Assembly: GCA_963712565.1 (NCBI GenBank)
Contig: CAVQIP010000009.1
Coordinates: 1-64,000 of the forward strand
From: VAZQ01 sp963712565
GTDB lineage: Bacteria > Pseudomonadota > Alphaproteobacteria > Rhizobiales > Xanthobacteraceae
Direction of reading: 5' to 3'
DNA length: 64,000 bases
Shown here: positions 27,466-36,163 of the stretch, in pieces
How the letters are laid out: every line of letters begins with the position of its first letter
Numbering within the stretch: the stretch's first letter is position 1
Notes under the pieces: generated by a model
The model's database searches: none
What the model was told of the DNA's origin: nothing
The model's input: the letters and a program-made list of their open reading frames with translations, nothing else
Position numbers and translations under genes: made by a program

Positions 27466-27548
27466 GGACACGCCGCGCCTACGGCGCGGCGTGTCCCGAT
27501 CATCATCCGCAACAGCGGATGATCGAACAATCGTCCGCTCTCGATTGT
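27466..27548. repeat. cluster of three intercistronic hairpins between tctC and tctB
   Basis: Hairpin 1: perfect 14-bp stem, GGACACGCCGCGCC (27466-27479), loop TAC, matching arm 27483-27496. Hairpin 2: 9-bp stem, ATCATCCGC (27502-27510), loop AACA, arm 27515-27523. Hairpin 3: 7-bp stem, ACAATCG (27527-27533), 8-base loop, arm 27542-27548. Together they fill most of the 153 bases between tctC and tctB. There is no U-run, so partial termination or mRNA stabilisation of tctC is more likely than a standard intrinsic terminator. Confidence 0.8.
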
Positions 27549-27605
27549 GATCGCGGCGCTGGCGGATCCTGGATGCCCGGCTTTCGCAGGGGATGAGGGC
27601 GACAG

Positions 27606-28604
27606 CTACTTCGCGACAAATCCCGCCTCGGTCATCAGGTTCTTGTTCAGCGTATCGTCCTCTTCCAGGAACTTCAGCATGTCGTTGCCGGTGAGGAAGA
27701 TCGGCTTTAGCGCCTGCTTCTCCATATAGTCCTTGTATTCGGAGGTCTGCGTCAATTTCTTGAACAAGTCGATGTAGAACGCGGTCTGCTCCGGCGTCAC
27801 TTTGCCGGGGAGGAACATGGCGCGTAGCATCAAATATTGAATATCGAGACCCTGCTCCTTACAGGTGGGGATGTCGTTCCACGACATATCGGCGGTGACC
27901 TTGGTCTTGTATACGATCCGCTCCTTGTCGAACACGCAGAGCGCTCGCACCTGGCCGGCGCGCCATACCTCGAGATTTTCCGAGGGATTGTTGACATTGG
28001 CGGCCGTGTGATTGCCGACGAGCTGCGTCGCGGCCTCGCCGCCCGACTTGTAGGGCAGATAGGCGAATTTCGCGCCGGTCTTCTGCTCCAAGAAAACGGT
28101 AAGGATGTGGTCCTCGCGCCGCGAGCCCGTGCCGCCCATCTTGAACTGTGGCGAGGCGGCCTTGGCGGCGTCCGCAAACTCCTTCACCGTCTTGTAGGGC
28201 AGTTGCGTATTCACCCACAGCACGAATTCGTCGAGCGCGATGACGGATACTGGGGTAAGCTCGCGCCAGTTGAACGGAATCTTCGCGGACAGCGGCAACA
28301 TGTAGATGAGCGAATAGGCGATGAGGATCTTGTTGGGGTCGCCCTCGCTCGATTTCATGTAGATGAGCGCTTCGGCACCCGATGCGCCGCCCTTGAGCGA
28401 GACGACCATCGGCTGCTTCATCAGATTGTTCTTCTGAACCGCTGCCTGCATCATGCGCGCCATCTGGTCGGACGCTCCGCCCGCGCCGGCGGCAACGACG
28501 ATTTCCACCGGTTTGCTCGGTTCCCAGGCCACAGCCGGCGCAGCCGCCAGCACGATCACCGCTGCCGCGGCACTGCCCAGGCAAGTGCTTCTGATCTCCG
28601 CCAT
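27606..28604 (-). CDS. tctC: tripartite tricarboxylate transporter substrate-binding protein TctC
   Basis: A 332-residue periplasmic receptor with signal peptide (LGSAAAAVIVLAAAPAVA) and KPVEIVVAAGAGGASDQMARMMQ, PMVVSLKGGASGAEALIYMK, LPYKTVKEFADAAKAA, KMGGTGSRREDHIL and AKFAYLPYKSGGEAATQLVGNHT. It is divergent from the other Bug proteins in the window, for instance WNDIPTCKEQGLDIQYLM in place of the usual DVPT motif. A strong AAGGAGGAGACG lies before ATG 28604. As first gene, followed by tctB and tctA, it is the dedicated receptor of this system. Confidence 0.93.
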   Translation of the reverse strand: MAEIRSTCLGSAAAAVIVLAAAPAVAWEPSKPVEIVVAAGAGGASDQMARMMQAAVQKNNLMKQPMVVSLKGGASGAEALIYMKSSEGDPNKILIAYSLIYMLPLSAKIPFNWRELTPVSVIALDEFVLWVNTQLPYKTVKEFADAAKAASPQFKMGGTGSRREDHILTVFLEQKTGAKFAYLPYKSGGEAATQLVGNHTAANVNNPSENLEVWRAGQVRALCVFDKERIVYKTKVTADMSWNDIPTCKEQGLDIQYLMLRAMFLPGKVTPEQTAFYIDLFKKLTQTSEYKDYMEKQALKPIFLTGNDMLKFLEEDDTLNKNLMTEAGFVAK

Positions 28605-28861
28605 CGTCTCCTCCTTGAATGCGGCGGCTTGCGGACAAAATCCGCTCTACCGCTTGTGGCCTGTTGGCCTGGCATTCTGCCTCTTTGCGCCCTTCGTTCA
28701 AGGGCATTGGCGTGCGTTCGATGGACCGCGACGCTTCGCCGCTCGACCCCGGCAGCAGGTCGTCGCTCTCTCGACCACCGCGTGAAGCTCGCGGAAGCAC
28801 GTCGCGGCGCACGCTTTCGGCGCAAATTGTTTCTGAATCGAGAGCCGCGCCTGGTCCGGGC

Positions 28862-29947
28862 TCACCTCACGACCGGCGAGCCGACATAGCGGAATTTCTG
28901 CGCGCGTTTTCCGGTATCCACCTCGGTCGTATAGAGGTTGCCCTTGGAGTCGACGGCGAGATTGTGCACCCAATGGAACTCACCGGCATTGCGGCCGTTG
29001 CGTCCGAATGCCCCGACGACTTCGCCGGTGTCGCGCACAAGCGTCCGCACCTCGTTGTTGGTACCGTCGGCATTGAACAGGTATGTTTGCTTGCCGTCGA
29101 TCCAGAAATCGAGGTCCCAGACCGAGCCCGAGGCCCTGGTGGCCTTTTCGTAGGCGAACTCCTTCACGAAGGTGCCGTCCTTGCGGAAGACCTGGAGGCG
29201 GTTGTTGGCGCGGTCGCACACGTAGACCAGGCCATCCTTGGCGAGTTTCACGCAATGGACGGGATTGCTGAACTGCGGTGAGGCCGGATTGTAAGACTCG
29301 AGCTTCTCGTCTGTCGGCTTCTTGCCGTAGGCGCCCCAATGCCGCTTGTAGACACCGGTGTCGGCGTCGAACACGATCACGCGATGATTGAAATAGCCGT
29401 CGGCGATGTAGACCTCGTTGGACTCGGGATCGACTTCGGCGTCTGCCGGTCTGCCCAGACGAGTCAAGTCGTTGCTATTGGTCTGGTCGCCCTGCTTGCC
29501 GATCTGCAGCACGAACTTGCCGTCGCGCGTGAACTTCAGATATTGCCCGTCTTTCTCGCCGTTGCCTCCGATCCAGACAAAACCCTTGTTGTCGATGCTC
29601 ACGCCGTGCTCGTTCTGCGGCCAATCGTAGCCCTGGCCCGGGCCGCCCCAGGCCCGCAACAGCTTGCCGTCCTGGTCGAACTCCATCACCGGCGGGGCCG
29701 GGGCACAGCACTTGCTGGTCGGCGGACTGAGCGTTGCCGCCTTCTCGTCGTTGGTGAGGCTTCTCGGGCGCTGGATCACCCAGATGTGGTCCTGTGCATC
29801 GACCGCGATGCCCGCGGCCTGACCCATGATCCAATTGTTGGGTAGCGTTTGCGGCCAGGACGGATCGACCTGAAAGCGGGGGACATCGTTCGCAAAGCTC
29901 GCGGCTGCGGTGAGTGCGACGGCCGACAGCAAGAATACGGTTCTCAT
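28862..29947 (-). CDS. exported NHL-repeat beta-propeller protein
   Basis: A 361-residue protein with signal peptide (VFLLSAVALTAAASFA) and repeated propeller blades: AAGIAVDAQDHIWVIQR, GVSIDNKGFVWIGGNG, DAEVDPESNEVYIADGYFNHRVIVFD, CVKLAKDGLVYVCDRANNRLQVF and NLAVDSKGNLYTTEVD. These fit NHL repeats of the peptidyl-alpha-hydroxyglycine lyase-like group; true catalytic function is not shown. CTCCPAPP-like Cys pair (SKCCAPAPP) and VHCVKL are notable. GGGAGGAAAAC precedes ATG 29947. It lies downstream of a Bug receptor on the same strand. Confidence 0.88.
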   Translation of the reverse strand: MRTVFLLSAVALTAAASFANDVPRFQVDPSWPQTLPNNWIMGQAAGIAVDAQDHIWVIQRPRSLTNDEKAATLSPPTSKCCAPAPPVMEFDQDGKLLRAWGGPGQGYDWPQNEHGVSIDNKGFVWIGGNGEKDGQYLKFTRDGKFVLQIGKQGDQTNSNDLTRLGRPADAEVDPESNEVYIADGYFNHRVIVFDADTGVYKRHWGAYGKKPTDEKLESYNPASPQFSNPVHCVKLAKDGLVYVCDRANNRLQVFRKDGTFVKEFAYEKATRASGSVWDLDFWIDGKQTYLFNADGTNNEVRTLVRDTGEVVGAFGRNGRNAGEFHWVHNLAVDSKGNLYTTEVDTGKRAQKFRYVGSPVVR

Positions 29948-30033
29948 GTTTTCCTCCCGTAGCCCTGCGTATTTTGTTCGCAGGCGTCGGTCGCAGGTTA
30001 GCATGCGCCATCGTTGATTTCGCCAGCCGAACT

Positions 30034-31008
30034 CTACTCGGGACGGATGCCGGCCTTGGCCGCGACGCCCCGCCACTTCTCGATGTCGCTGCGAATCCGT
30101 TCGGTAAGCGCTTCCGGCGGGCCCGGTTCCGGCTCCATGCCTTGCGCAACGAGGGCCTCTTTCCCTTCGGAGGAATTGAGGATTTCGCTCGCCTCGCGAT
30201 TGATCCGCGCGATGATCGCCGGCGGGGTGGCGGACGGCGCGACCAAGGATACCCACAACGCAGCTTCGTAGCCGGCGATGCCCGACTCCGCCACGGTCGG
30301 CACCTCCGGCAGCGCCGCAACGCGCGCCTTGCCGCTGATCGCGAGCGCGCGCAATCGCCCGGCGCGAATATTGGGCAGGGTAGGGGCGATGGTCGCGAAC
30401 TGCATGTCCAGTCGCCCGGTGATCATGTCGGTCACCGACTGCGCCGAGCTCTTGTAGGGCACGTGCACGATGTTCACCCCCGCCATGGTCGCGAACAGCG
30501 CCGTGGCAAGATGCGCGAGTGAGGCTACGCCGGCCGAGCCATAGTTGAGCGTGCCGGGCTTCGCCTTGGCGAGGGCAACGAGCTCTGCGAGATTGTGTGC
30601 CGGCAGCCCCGGATAGAGCACCAGCACGTAGGGCTGGCTGCCGATCATCGATACCGGCGCGAAATCCTTGATCGGATCGTAGGGCAGGTTCGCGCTGAGA
30701 CTCGCGGCGACCGCGTGCGTGCTGGCGGTGGCAATACCGATGGTGTAACCGTCCGGCGCGGCCTTGGCGACGGTATCGGCGCCGATATTGCCGCTCGCGC
30801 CCGCGCGATTTTCGATCACGATCTGCTGGCCGAGCCGGTGAGCCAGCTTCTGCGCGATGATGCGCGCAACGATGTCCGTGCTGCTGCCGGCCGGGAACGG
30901 TACGACCAAGCGAATCGGCCGGTCCGGCCATCCGGCATCGCCGGTCTGAGCAACGGCGGCACCCGTGACAAGTAGTGACGCCGCAACGATCGATAGCAGC
31001 CGAATCAT
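30034..31008 (-). CDS. Bug-family tripartite tricarboxylate transporter substrate-binding protein
   Basis: A 324-residue Bug receptor with signal peptide (IRLLSIVAASLLVTGAAVAQ), DRPIRLVVPFPAGSSTDIVAR, IENRAGASGNIGADTVAKAAPDGYTIGI, YDPIKDFAPVS, VPYKSSAQSVTDMITGR and LPEVPTVAESGIAGYE. The strong GGAGATTGGCGG before ATG 31008 decides the start. It is upstream of the NHL-repeat gene with 86 bases between, possibly one transcript. No membrane subunits are adjacent; it may use TctAB encoded elsewhere, possibly those at 25365-27452. Confidence 0.93.
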   Translation of the reverse strand: MIRLLSIVAASLLVTGAAVAQTGDAGWPDRPIRLVVPFPAGSSTDIVARIIAQKLAHRLGQQIVIENRAGASGNIGADTVAKAAPDGYTIGIATASTHAVAASLSANLPYDPIKDFAPVSMIGSQPYVLVLYPGLPAHNLAELVALAKAKPGTLNYGSAGVASLAHLATALFATMAGVNIVHVPYKSSAQSVTDMITGRLDMQFATIAPTLPNIRAGRLRALAISGKARVAALPEVPTVAESGIAGYEAALWVSLVAPSATPPAIIARINREASEILNSSEGKEALVAQGMEPEPGPPEALTERIRSDIEKWRGVAAKAGIRPE

Positions 31009-31173
31009 CCGCCAATCTCCCTGCCGTCGCTTCGGGCAGAAGCGCGGCCTTTCTCCCCTACCCAATGCTTTGCTGTCTTGACCGCGAGGTCAAGCTTGCT
31101 GGATGGACGCTAGCGCCGTTTCAGGCGAGAGTACCTCAGGCTCATGTGCCGGCGTGCGGCAGCGAGGTCAGCC

Positions 31174-31644
31174 ATGCAACGGATCGTGATTTTCCTGCTC
31201 GGTCTTCTGGTCGGTGGCGGATTGATCCCGCCGGCTCCGTTCGGCGCGGCCCATGACGACCTCACCGGTGGGCTGACCACCCCGGAAAACCATCCGCTGT
31301 TGCTCCAGATGACGATGGGTGATTCCTGGCGCGGTGCCATGGGGCTCGAATTCGCCCAGGCGATGCTCAAGAGCGGGCACCCCGTTGCCGTGTTTCTCAA
31401 TCTCGATGCCGTCAAACTTGCCGTGCGCACGGGCGAGCAGGAGCAGAAGCCATCCATGCAGCAAATACCGCGCGAGCTCGTCGCCGAGTTGATCCGCGGC
31501 GGTGCTGTCGTGCTGGTCTGTCAGCCTTGCTTGCAGGAATTCGGTCTCAAGCTCGACGACGTCGTGCCGGGCGTGCAGGTCAGCCGGCCGGGCTATCTCG
31601 AGAACTTCATCTTTGCCGACAACGTGCGCACCCTGACCTGGTAG
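31174..31644 (+). CDS. exported DsrE-like protein with a CxxC motif
   Basis: A 156-residue protein: N-terminal hydrophobic segment QRIVIFLLGLLVGGGLIPPAPFGAA suggests a signal peptide, then a DsrE-like fold with LLLQMTMGDSWRGAMGLEFAQAML, HPVAVFLNLDAVKLAVR, IRGGAVVLVCQPCLQEFGL and LENFIFADNVRTLTW. The CQPC pair occupies the place of the active cysteine loop of DsrE/DsrF sulfur-transfer proteins. Export of this normally cytoplasmic fold is noteworthy. A 36-base hairpin follows the stop codon. Function unknown, with thiol chemistry a guess. Confidence 0.8.
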   Translation: MQRIVIFLLGLLVGGGLIPPAPFGAAHDDLTGGLTTPENHPLLLQMTMGDSWRGAMGLEFAQAMLKSGHPVAVFLNLDAVKLAVRTGEQEQKPSMQQIPRELVAELIRGGAVVLVCQPCLQEFGLKLDDVVPGVQVSRPGYLENFIFADNVRTLTW

Positions 31645-31648
31645 CTTT

Positions 31649-31684
31649 GCGACTGGCTCATCGCGTGCGCTGCGATGAAGTCGC
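31649..31684. repeat. interrupted hairpin just behind the DsrE-like gene
   Basis: GCGACT (31649-31654), a GGC bulge, and TCATCGC (31658-31664) pair with GCGATGA (31672-31678) and AGTCGC (31679-31684) across a 7-base loop, giving 13 base pairs. It starts four bases after the stop codon. No T-run follows, so it may be a processing/stability hairpin or a weak terminator. Confidence 0.5.
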
Positions 31685-31905
31685 GGCATGCCGCAGGGTG
31701 GTCGGTTATCGGTGGAACCCGCGCCGTGTAAGCCGGATTGAAGGCATGGCTCGCACCGGCAGGACTGGTCTCCGTGAATGGCTGTCCGGCCGCCGTAAGC
31801 GGCTCGCCGCTGTTGCGGTGCGACGACCGAACCTTTGACAAGGCTCGGGAAATTCAGTTCCCTGAGCGCAGTCCATGGCACCGTCAATGGATATGGAGGA
31901 GCCCA

Positions 31906-32901
31906 ATGAGTAAATTTGCCGTTAGTTTGACTGCGGCTGCCGCGCTTTGCGCGTTCTCGGCCGCGAGCCATGCCCAGACGGTGCTCAAGGCATCGCACCA
32001 ATTCCCGGGAGGCAAAGGCGACGCCCGCGACGAGATGGTCCAGATCATTGCAAAGGAAGCCAAGGCCGCCAATGTCGGGCTCGATGTCCAGGTCTATCCC
32101 GGGGCATCGCTGTTCAAGCCCAACGACCAATGGAATGCGATGGTCAACGGCCAGCTCGACATCTCGTCCTTCCCGCTGGACTATGCGAGCGGCAAGATCG
32201 GCGCGTTCAGTGCCACGTTGATGCCGGCGCTGGTGCGCAACCACGAGCGCGCCACCCGCTTGAACGACTCGCCGTTCATGAAGAACATCAAGGGCAAGAT
32301 CGACAAAGCCGGCGTCGTGGTGCTGGCCGATGCCTGGCTCGCCGGCGCGGTCGCTTCCAAGAAGAGCTGCATCCGCAAGCCCGAGGACATCAAGGGCCTC
32401 AAGGTTCGTTCCGCCGGCCCCACTTTCGCGGCTATGTGGCAGCAGGCCGGCGCTTCCATTGTCTCGATACCGAGCAATGAGGTCTACAACGCGCTGCAGA
32501 CTGGGGTGGCCGACGCCACCGACACCAGCACCGGCAGCTTCGTCTCATTCCGCATCTACGAGCAGGTGAAGTGTATCACCGCGCCGGGCGACAACGCGCT
32601 GTGGTTCATGTACGAGCCCGTGCTGATGTCGAAGAGGAGCTTCGGCAGGCTCAACAAGCAGCAGCAGGACGCGCTCGTCAAGGGCGGAAAGAAGTCGGAG
32701 GATTATTTCAACAAGGCGACCAAGGGCCTCGACGACGATATGGTCGCCGTCTTCAAGAAGAACAATGTTGAAGTCGTCACCATGACCCCGGCGGAATACG
32801 ACGCCTGGGTCAAAATCGCTCAAGACAGCTCCTATAAGCAGTTCGCCGCCGAGGTTCCCGACGGCAAGAAGCTGATCGACGAGGCGCTCGCGGTCAAATA
32901 G
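31906..32901 (+). CDS. dctP: TRAP transporter substrate-binding protein DctP
   Basis: A 331-residue periplasmic receptor with signal peptide (SLTAAAALCAFSAASHAQ). HQFPGGKGDARDEMVQIIA, LDVQVYPGASLFKP, and DIKGLKVRSAGPTFAAMWQQAGAS fit DctP; the Arg in GLKVR is the usual carboxylate ligand. NEVYNALQTGVADATDTSTGSF is the following family segment. ATGGAGGAGCCCA precedes ATG 31906. With dctQ and dctM downstream it makes a complete TRAP system for an organic acid; ligand not identified. Confidence 0.93.
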   Translation: MSKFAVSLTAAAALCAFSAASHAQTVLKASHQFPGGKGDARDEMVQIIAKEAKAANVGLDVQVYPGASLFKPNDQWNAMVNGQLDISSFPLDYASGKIGAFSATLMPALVRNHERATRLNDSPFMKNIKGKIDKAGVVVLADAWLAGAVASKKSCIRKPEDIKGLKVRSAGPTFAAMWQQAGASIVSIPSNEVYNALQTGVADATDTSTGSFVSFRIYEQVKCITAPGDNALWFMYEPVLMSKRSFGRLNKQQQDALVKGGKKSEDYFNKATKGLDDDMVAVFKKNNVEVVTMTPAEYDAWVKIAQDSSYKQFAAEVPDGKKLIDEALAVK

Positions 32902-32972
32902 CGCCGAGCCGATCGCAACCGGCCGGCGGGCCTGTGCGCCCGCCGACGGCCGCGCGCGCAGAGGGGGCTCAG

Positions 32973-33491
32973 ATGGATCGATTTGTCCGCGGCGTCACGC
33001 TGCTGTCGCAGATTTGCGGCGTGTTCGCGGCGGGGTTGATTGCGGCCAGCGTCGTGATCGTCTGCGAGATGGTGTTCATCCGTTACGTGCTCAACGAGAA
33101 CACGATCTGGCAGACCGACTTCGTCACCTTCAGCATCGTCGCCGCGACTTTTATCGGCAGTCCGTACCTGCTGCTCAGCCGCGGCCACGTCAACGTCGAC
33201 GTGCTGCCGCTCTATCTCGGTCAGGAGGGCCGCTACCGCCTCGCGCTCGCCTCCATGCTGATGTCGCTGGCGTTCTGCGCCGTCATGACCGTGCTGACGT
33301 TCCAGTTCTGGCACGAAGCCTGGGAAAACAACTGGCGATCGGAATCCATGTGGCGGGCACGCATGTGGATTCCATACGCGGCGATGCCGATCGGATTGGC
33401 GCTGCTTAGCCTGCAATACATCGTCGAAATCATTAAATTGGTGACCGGGCGCGAGGCGCCGTTTGGGTTGCCGCCGAAGGATGCGGTATGA
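32973..33491 (+). CDS. dctQ: TRAP transporter small permease DctQ
   Basis: A 172-residue inner-membrane protein with four predicted helices (residues ~10-30, 48-66, 88-108, 130-150). IRYVLNENTIWQTDFVTFSIVAATFIGSPYLLLSRGHVNVDVL (about residues 36-78) carries the DctQ signature, with the typical RGHVNVD after helix 2. GAGGGGGCTCAG precedes ATG 32973. Its stop overlaps the dctM start as ATGA, so the two subunits are translationally coupled. Confidence 0.92.
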   Translation: MDRFVRGVTLLSQICGVFAAGLIAASVVIVCEMVFIRYVLNENTIWQTDFVTFSIVAATFIGSPYLLLSRGHVNVDVLPLYLGQEGRYRLALASMLMSLAFCAVMTVLTFQFWHEAWENNWRSESMWRARMWIPYAAMPIGLALLSLQYIVEIIKLVTGREAPFGLPPKDAV

Positions 33492-34807
33492 GCCCGACCA
33501 GCCAAGGCGCGATCGTCCTTATCATCACCCTCGTCGTATTGCTCTCGGGCGCGCCGGTGGCGTTCGGGCTCGGCGCCATCGCCATTGTGTTCCTGGTGAT
33601 CTTTCAGGGTATGGATTCGCTGCACGTGGCGGCCGAGACCTTCTATACCGGCCTGGCCGACTTCACGCTGGTGTCGATCCCGATGTTCGTGATGATGGGC
33701 GCCGCGATCGGCTCGTCGCCTGCCGGCAAGGACCTCTACGAGGCGCTTGACCGCTGGCTCTATCGCGTGCCGGGTGGCCTCGCGATCTCCAACATCGGCG
33801 CCTGCGCGATCTTCGCCGCGCTTACCGGTTCCTCGCCCGCCTGTTGCGCCGCCATCGGCAAGATGGGCATTCCGGAGATGCGCCGACGTGGCTACCCCGA
33901 TGACGTCGCCACCGGATCGATCTGCGCCGGCGGCACGCTCGGCATTCTGATCCCGCCGTCGATCACCTTCATCCTATACGGCATCGCCACCGAGACCTCG
34001 ATCGGCCGGCTGTTCCTCGCCGGCGTGCTGCCTGGCCTGCTGCTCACCGGCCTGTTCATCTTGTGGACGCTGTTCATCATCTGGAAGCGCGGTTTCCGCT
34101 CGCACGCCGCCGATTTCCGCTACTCGTGGATGCAGAAATTCCAGTCCATCCCGAAGATCGCGCCGTTCATCCTGATCATCGTCGGGGTCATGTATACGCT
34201 CTACGGCGGCGTAGCGACGCCGTCGGAAGCCGCCGGGGTCGGCGCTGCTCTTTGCGTCCTGACGGCCGTCCTCATCTATCGCATGTGGGCGCCAGACAAA
34301 TGGTGGCTCATCCTGCGCGACACCACGCGCGAGTCGGTGATGATCCTGATGATCATCGCCGCCGCCGTGCTGTTTGGTTACATGCTGACCTCGCTCTATC
34401 TCACCCAGACATTGGCGCAGGCGATCGCCGACATGCACGTCAACAAATGGGTGCTGATGCTGCTGATCAACCTGTTTCTGCTGGTGAGTGGCTTCTTCAT
34501 CCCGCCCGCGGCCATCATCTTGATGACGTCGCCGATCCTCTATCCGATCATCACCACGGCCGGCTTTGATCCGGTCTGGTTCGGTGTGATCATGACGATC
34601 AACATGGAGATCGGGCTGATCCACCCGCCGGTCGGGCTCAACATCTACATCGTGAGTTCGATCGCCCCCGACGTGCCGGTGACGAAGGTGATGTGGGGCA
34701 CCATTCCCTACGTCATCTGCATGATGCTGGCGATCGTAATTCTGTGCATCTTCCCCGAGATCGCCACTTGGCTGCCCGATCACCTGATGGGCGTCGCACA
34801 CAAATAG
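33488..34807 (+). CDS. dctM: TRAP transporter large permease DctM
   Basis: A 439-residue permease with about 12 helices. SGAPVAFGLGAIAIVFLV, TLVSIPMFVMMGAAIGSS, ISNIGACAIFAALTGSSPACCAAIGKMGIPEM, GSICAGGTLGILIPPS, and GLIHPPVGLNIYIVSSIA are DctM hallmarks; SIP, GTLG and HPPVG segments lie in the ion/substrate path. It completes the TRAP system. It ends eight bases before the convergent CoA-transferase gene. Confidence 0.95.
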   Translation: MSPTSQGAIVLIITLVVLLSGAPVAFGLGAIAIVFLVIFQGMDSLHVAAETFYTGLADFTLVSIPMFVMMGAAIGSSPAGKDLYEALDRWLYRVPGGLAISNIGACAIFAALTGSSPACCAAIGKMGIPEMRRRGYPDDVATGSICAGGTLGILIPPSITFILYGIATETSIGRLFLAGVLPGLLLTGLFILWTLFIIWKRGFRSHAADFRYSWMQKFQSIPKIAPFILIIVGVMYTLYGGVATPSEAAGVGAALCVLTAVLIYRMWAPDKWWLILRDTTRESVMILMIIAAAVLFGYMLTSLYLTQTLAQAIADMHVNKWVLMLLINLFLLVSGFFIPPAAIILMTSPILYPIITTAGFDPVWFGVIMTINMEIGLIHPPVGLNIYIVSSIAPDVPVTKVMWGTIPYVICMMLAIVILCIFPEIATWLPDHLMGVAHK

Positions 34808-34815
34808 ACTGGACG

Positions 34816-35988
34816 CTACTCCTCGCCGATCTCGCGCAGAATTTCCGCCGTATGCTCGCCGAGCCGCGGGGAAGGGCGCTCCGCCGCCATCGGCTTGCCG
34901 TCGATCATGATCGGGGTGCGCACGCCCGGAATCGTGCCCGACTTGGCCGCCGTGCTCGGCCGGTCGATCCGCATGCCGCGATGGGCAACCTGGGGGTCGG
35001 CGAAAACCTGATCGAGCGTGTTGATGGGGCCGGCGGGAACCTGCACCGATTCCAGCTTCGCCAGCAGCTCGGCGCGCGATCGGCGTATGGTGAGAGCGGA
35101 GAGGCGCGCGATTAGCTCCTCGCGGTGCTGAAGGCGATCGGAGTTGGCGCGATACCTCGGCTCGCTGGAGATTTCGGGCTCGCCCAGCACCGCGCACAAT
35201 TTGGCGAACTGGCTGTCGTTGCCGGTGGCGATGATGATGTGGCCGTCGGCGACCGGAAAAACCTGGTAAGGGACGATGTTGGGATGCGCATTGCCGATGC
35301 GCTTGGGCACCTTGCCGGAGACGAGGTAGTTGAGGGCCTGGTTGGCGAGCACGCCGACCTGGCTGTCGACCAGGGCGGTGTCCACCTGGCAGCCGCGGCC
35401 GGTGCGCTCGCGCTCGGCGAGCGCGGCGAGGATGCCCACCACCGAATAGATGCCGGTGAAAATGTCGGCCACGGGGACGCCCGCGCGCTGGGGTTCACCG
35501 TCCGGCGCCCCGGTCAGGTCCATGATTCCGCCCATGCCCTGCGCCATGAGGTCGTAGCCCGCGCGCGCCGCGTACGGCCCGGTTTGGCCGAAACCGGTGA
35601 CCGAGCAATAGATCAGGCGGGGGTTCTCCTTGCTCAGGCTCGTATAGTCGAGGCCGAACTTGGCCAGCCCGCCGACCTTGAAATTCTCGATCAGCACGTC
35701 CGAGCGCGCCGCCAGCTTCTTGACGATGCGCCGCCCGTCCTCGCTCTCGAAATCGAGTTCGATCGAGCGTTTGCCGCGGTTGGTGGCGTGGAAATAGGCG
35801 GCGCCGAGATGGCTGCCGTCGGATGCCTCGACGAAGGGCGGTCCCCAACCGCGGGTGTCGTCGCCCGTGCCCTTGCGCTCGACCTTGACGACGTCGGCAC
35901 CGAGATCGGCGAGAATCTGCCCGGCCCAGGGCCCCGCCAGGATGCGGGCAAGTTCGAGCACGCGTAGTCCGGCCAAAGGCCCCGGCAT
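34816..35988 (-). CDS. class III CoA-transferase (CaiB/BaiF family)
   Basis: A 390-residue family III CoA-transferase. GLRVLELARILAGPWAGQILADLGADVVKVE at the N terminus, the ATNRGKRSIELDFESEDGR segment, ARSDVLIENFKVGGLAKFGLDY, YCSVTGFGQTGPYAARAGYDLMAQGMGG with the catalytic Asp in GYD, and PYQVFPVADGHIIIATGND are typical. It moves CoA between carboxylic acids; substrate unknown. GGAGG precedes ATG 35988. It is divergent from malonyl-CoA decarboxylase and convergent with the TRAP operon, which suggests dicarboxylate activation (inference). Confidence 0.92.
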   Translation of the reverse strand: MPGPLAGLRVLELARILAGPWAGQILADLGADVVKVERKGTGDDTRGWGPPFVEASDGSHLGAAYFHATNRGKRSIELDFESEDGRRIVKKLAARSDVLIENFKVGGLAKFGLDYTSLSKENPRLIYCSVTGFGQTGPYAARAGYDLMAQGMGGIMDLTGAPDGEPQRAGVPVADIFTGIYSVVGILAALAERERTGRGCQVDTALVDSQVGVLANQALNYLVSGKVPKRIGNAHPNIVPYQVFPVADGHIIIATGNDSQFAKLCAVLGEPEISSEPRYRANSDRLQHREELIARLSALTIRRSRAELLAKLESVQVPAGPINTLDQVFADPQVAHRGMRIDRPSTAAKSGTIPGVRTPIMIDGKPMAAERPSPRLGEHTAEILREIGEE

Positions 35989-36163
35989 CAACCATTCCTC
36001 CCTTGGGCAGGCGGCGGCGATTACGGTGAAACAGCCGCTTCTGTGGCCTGCCAGCCCCCGTCTTGTCCATAGCCCAGGGGGTGCCAGCGGTCTGGCATGG
36101 TTTGTGATTTCCGCAGTGGAACCCTATCTAATCATCCGACGCGGCGAGAGATTCGGGCATCCG

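Noticed and set aside
28862..31015. A single 717-codon minus-strand frame running through the Bug receptor region into the NHL-repeat gene
   Set aside because: Only the part after ATG 29947 has family motifs, a signal peptide and a ribosome site. The upstream part is an out-of-frame reading of the real receptor gene at 30034-31008.
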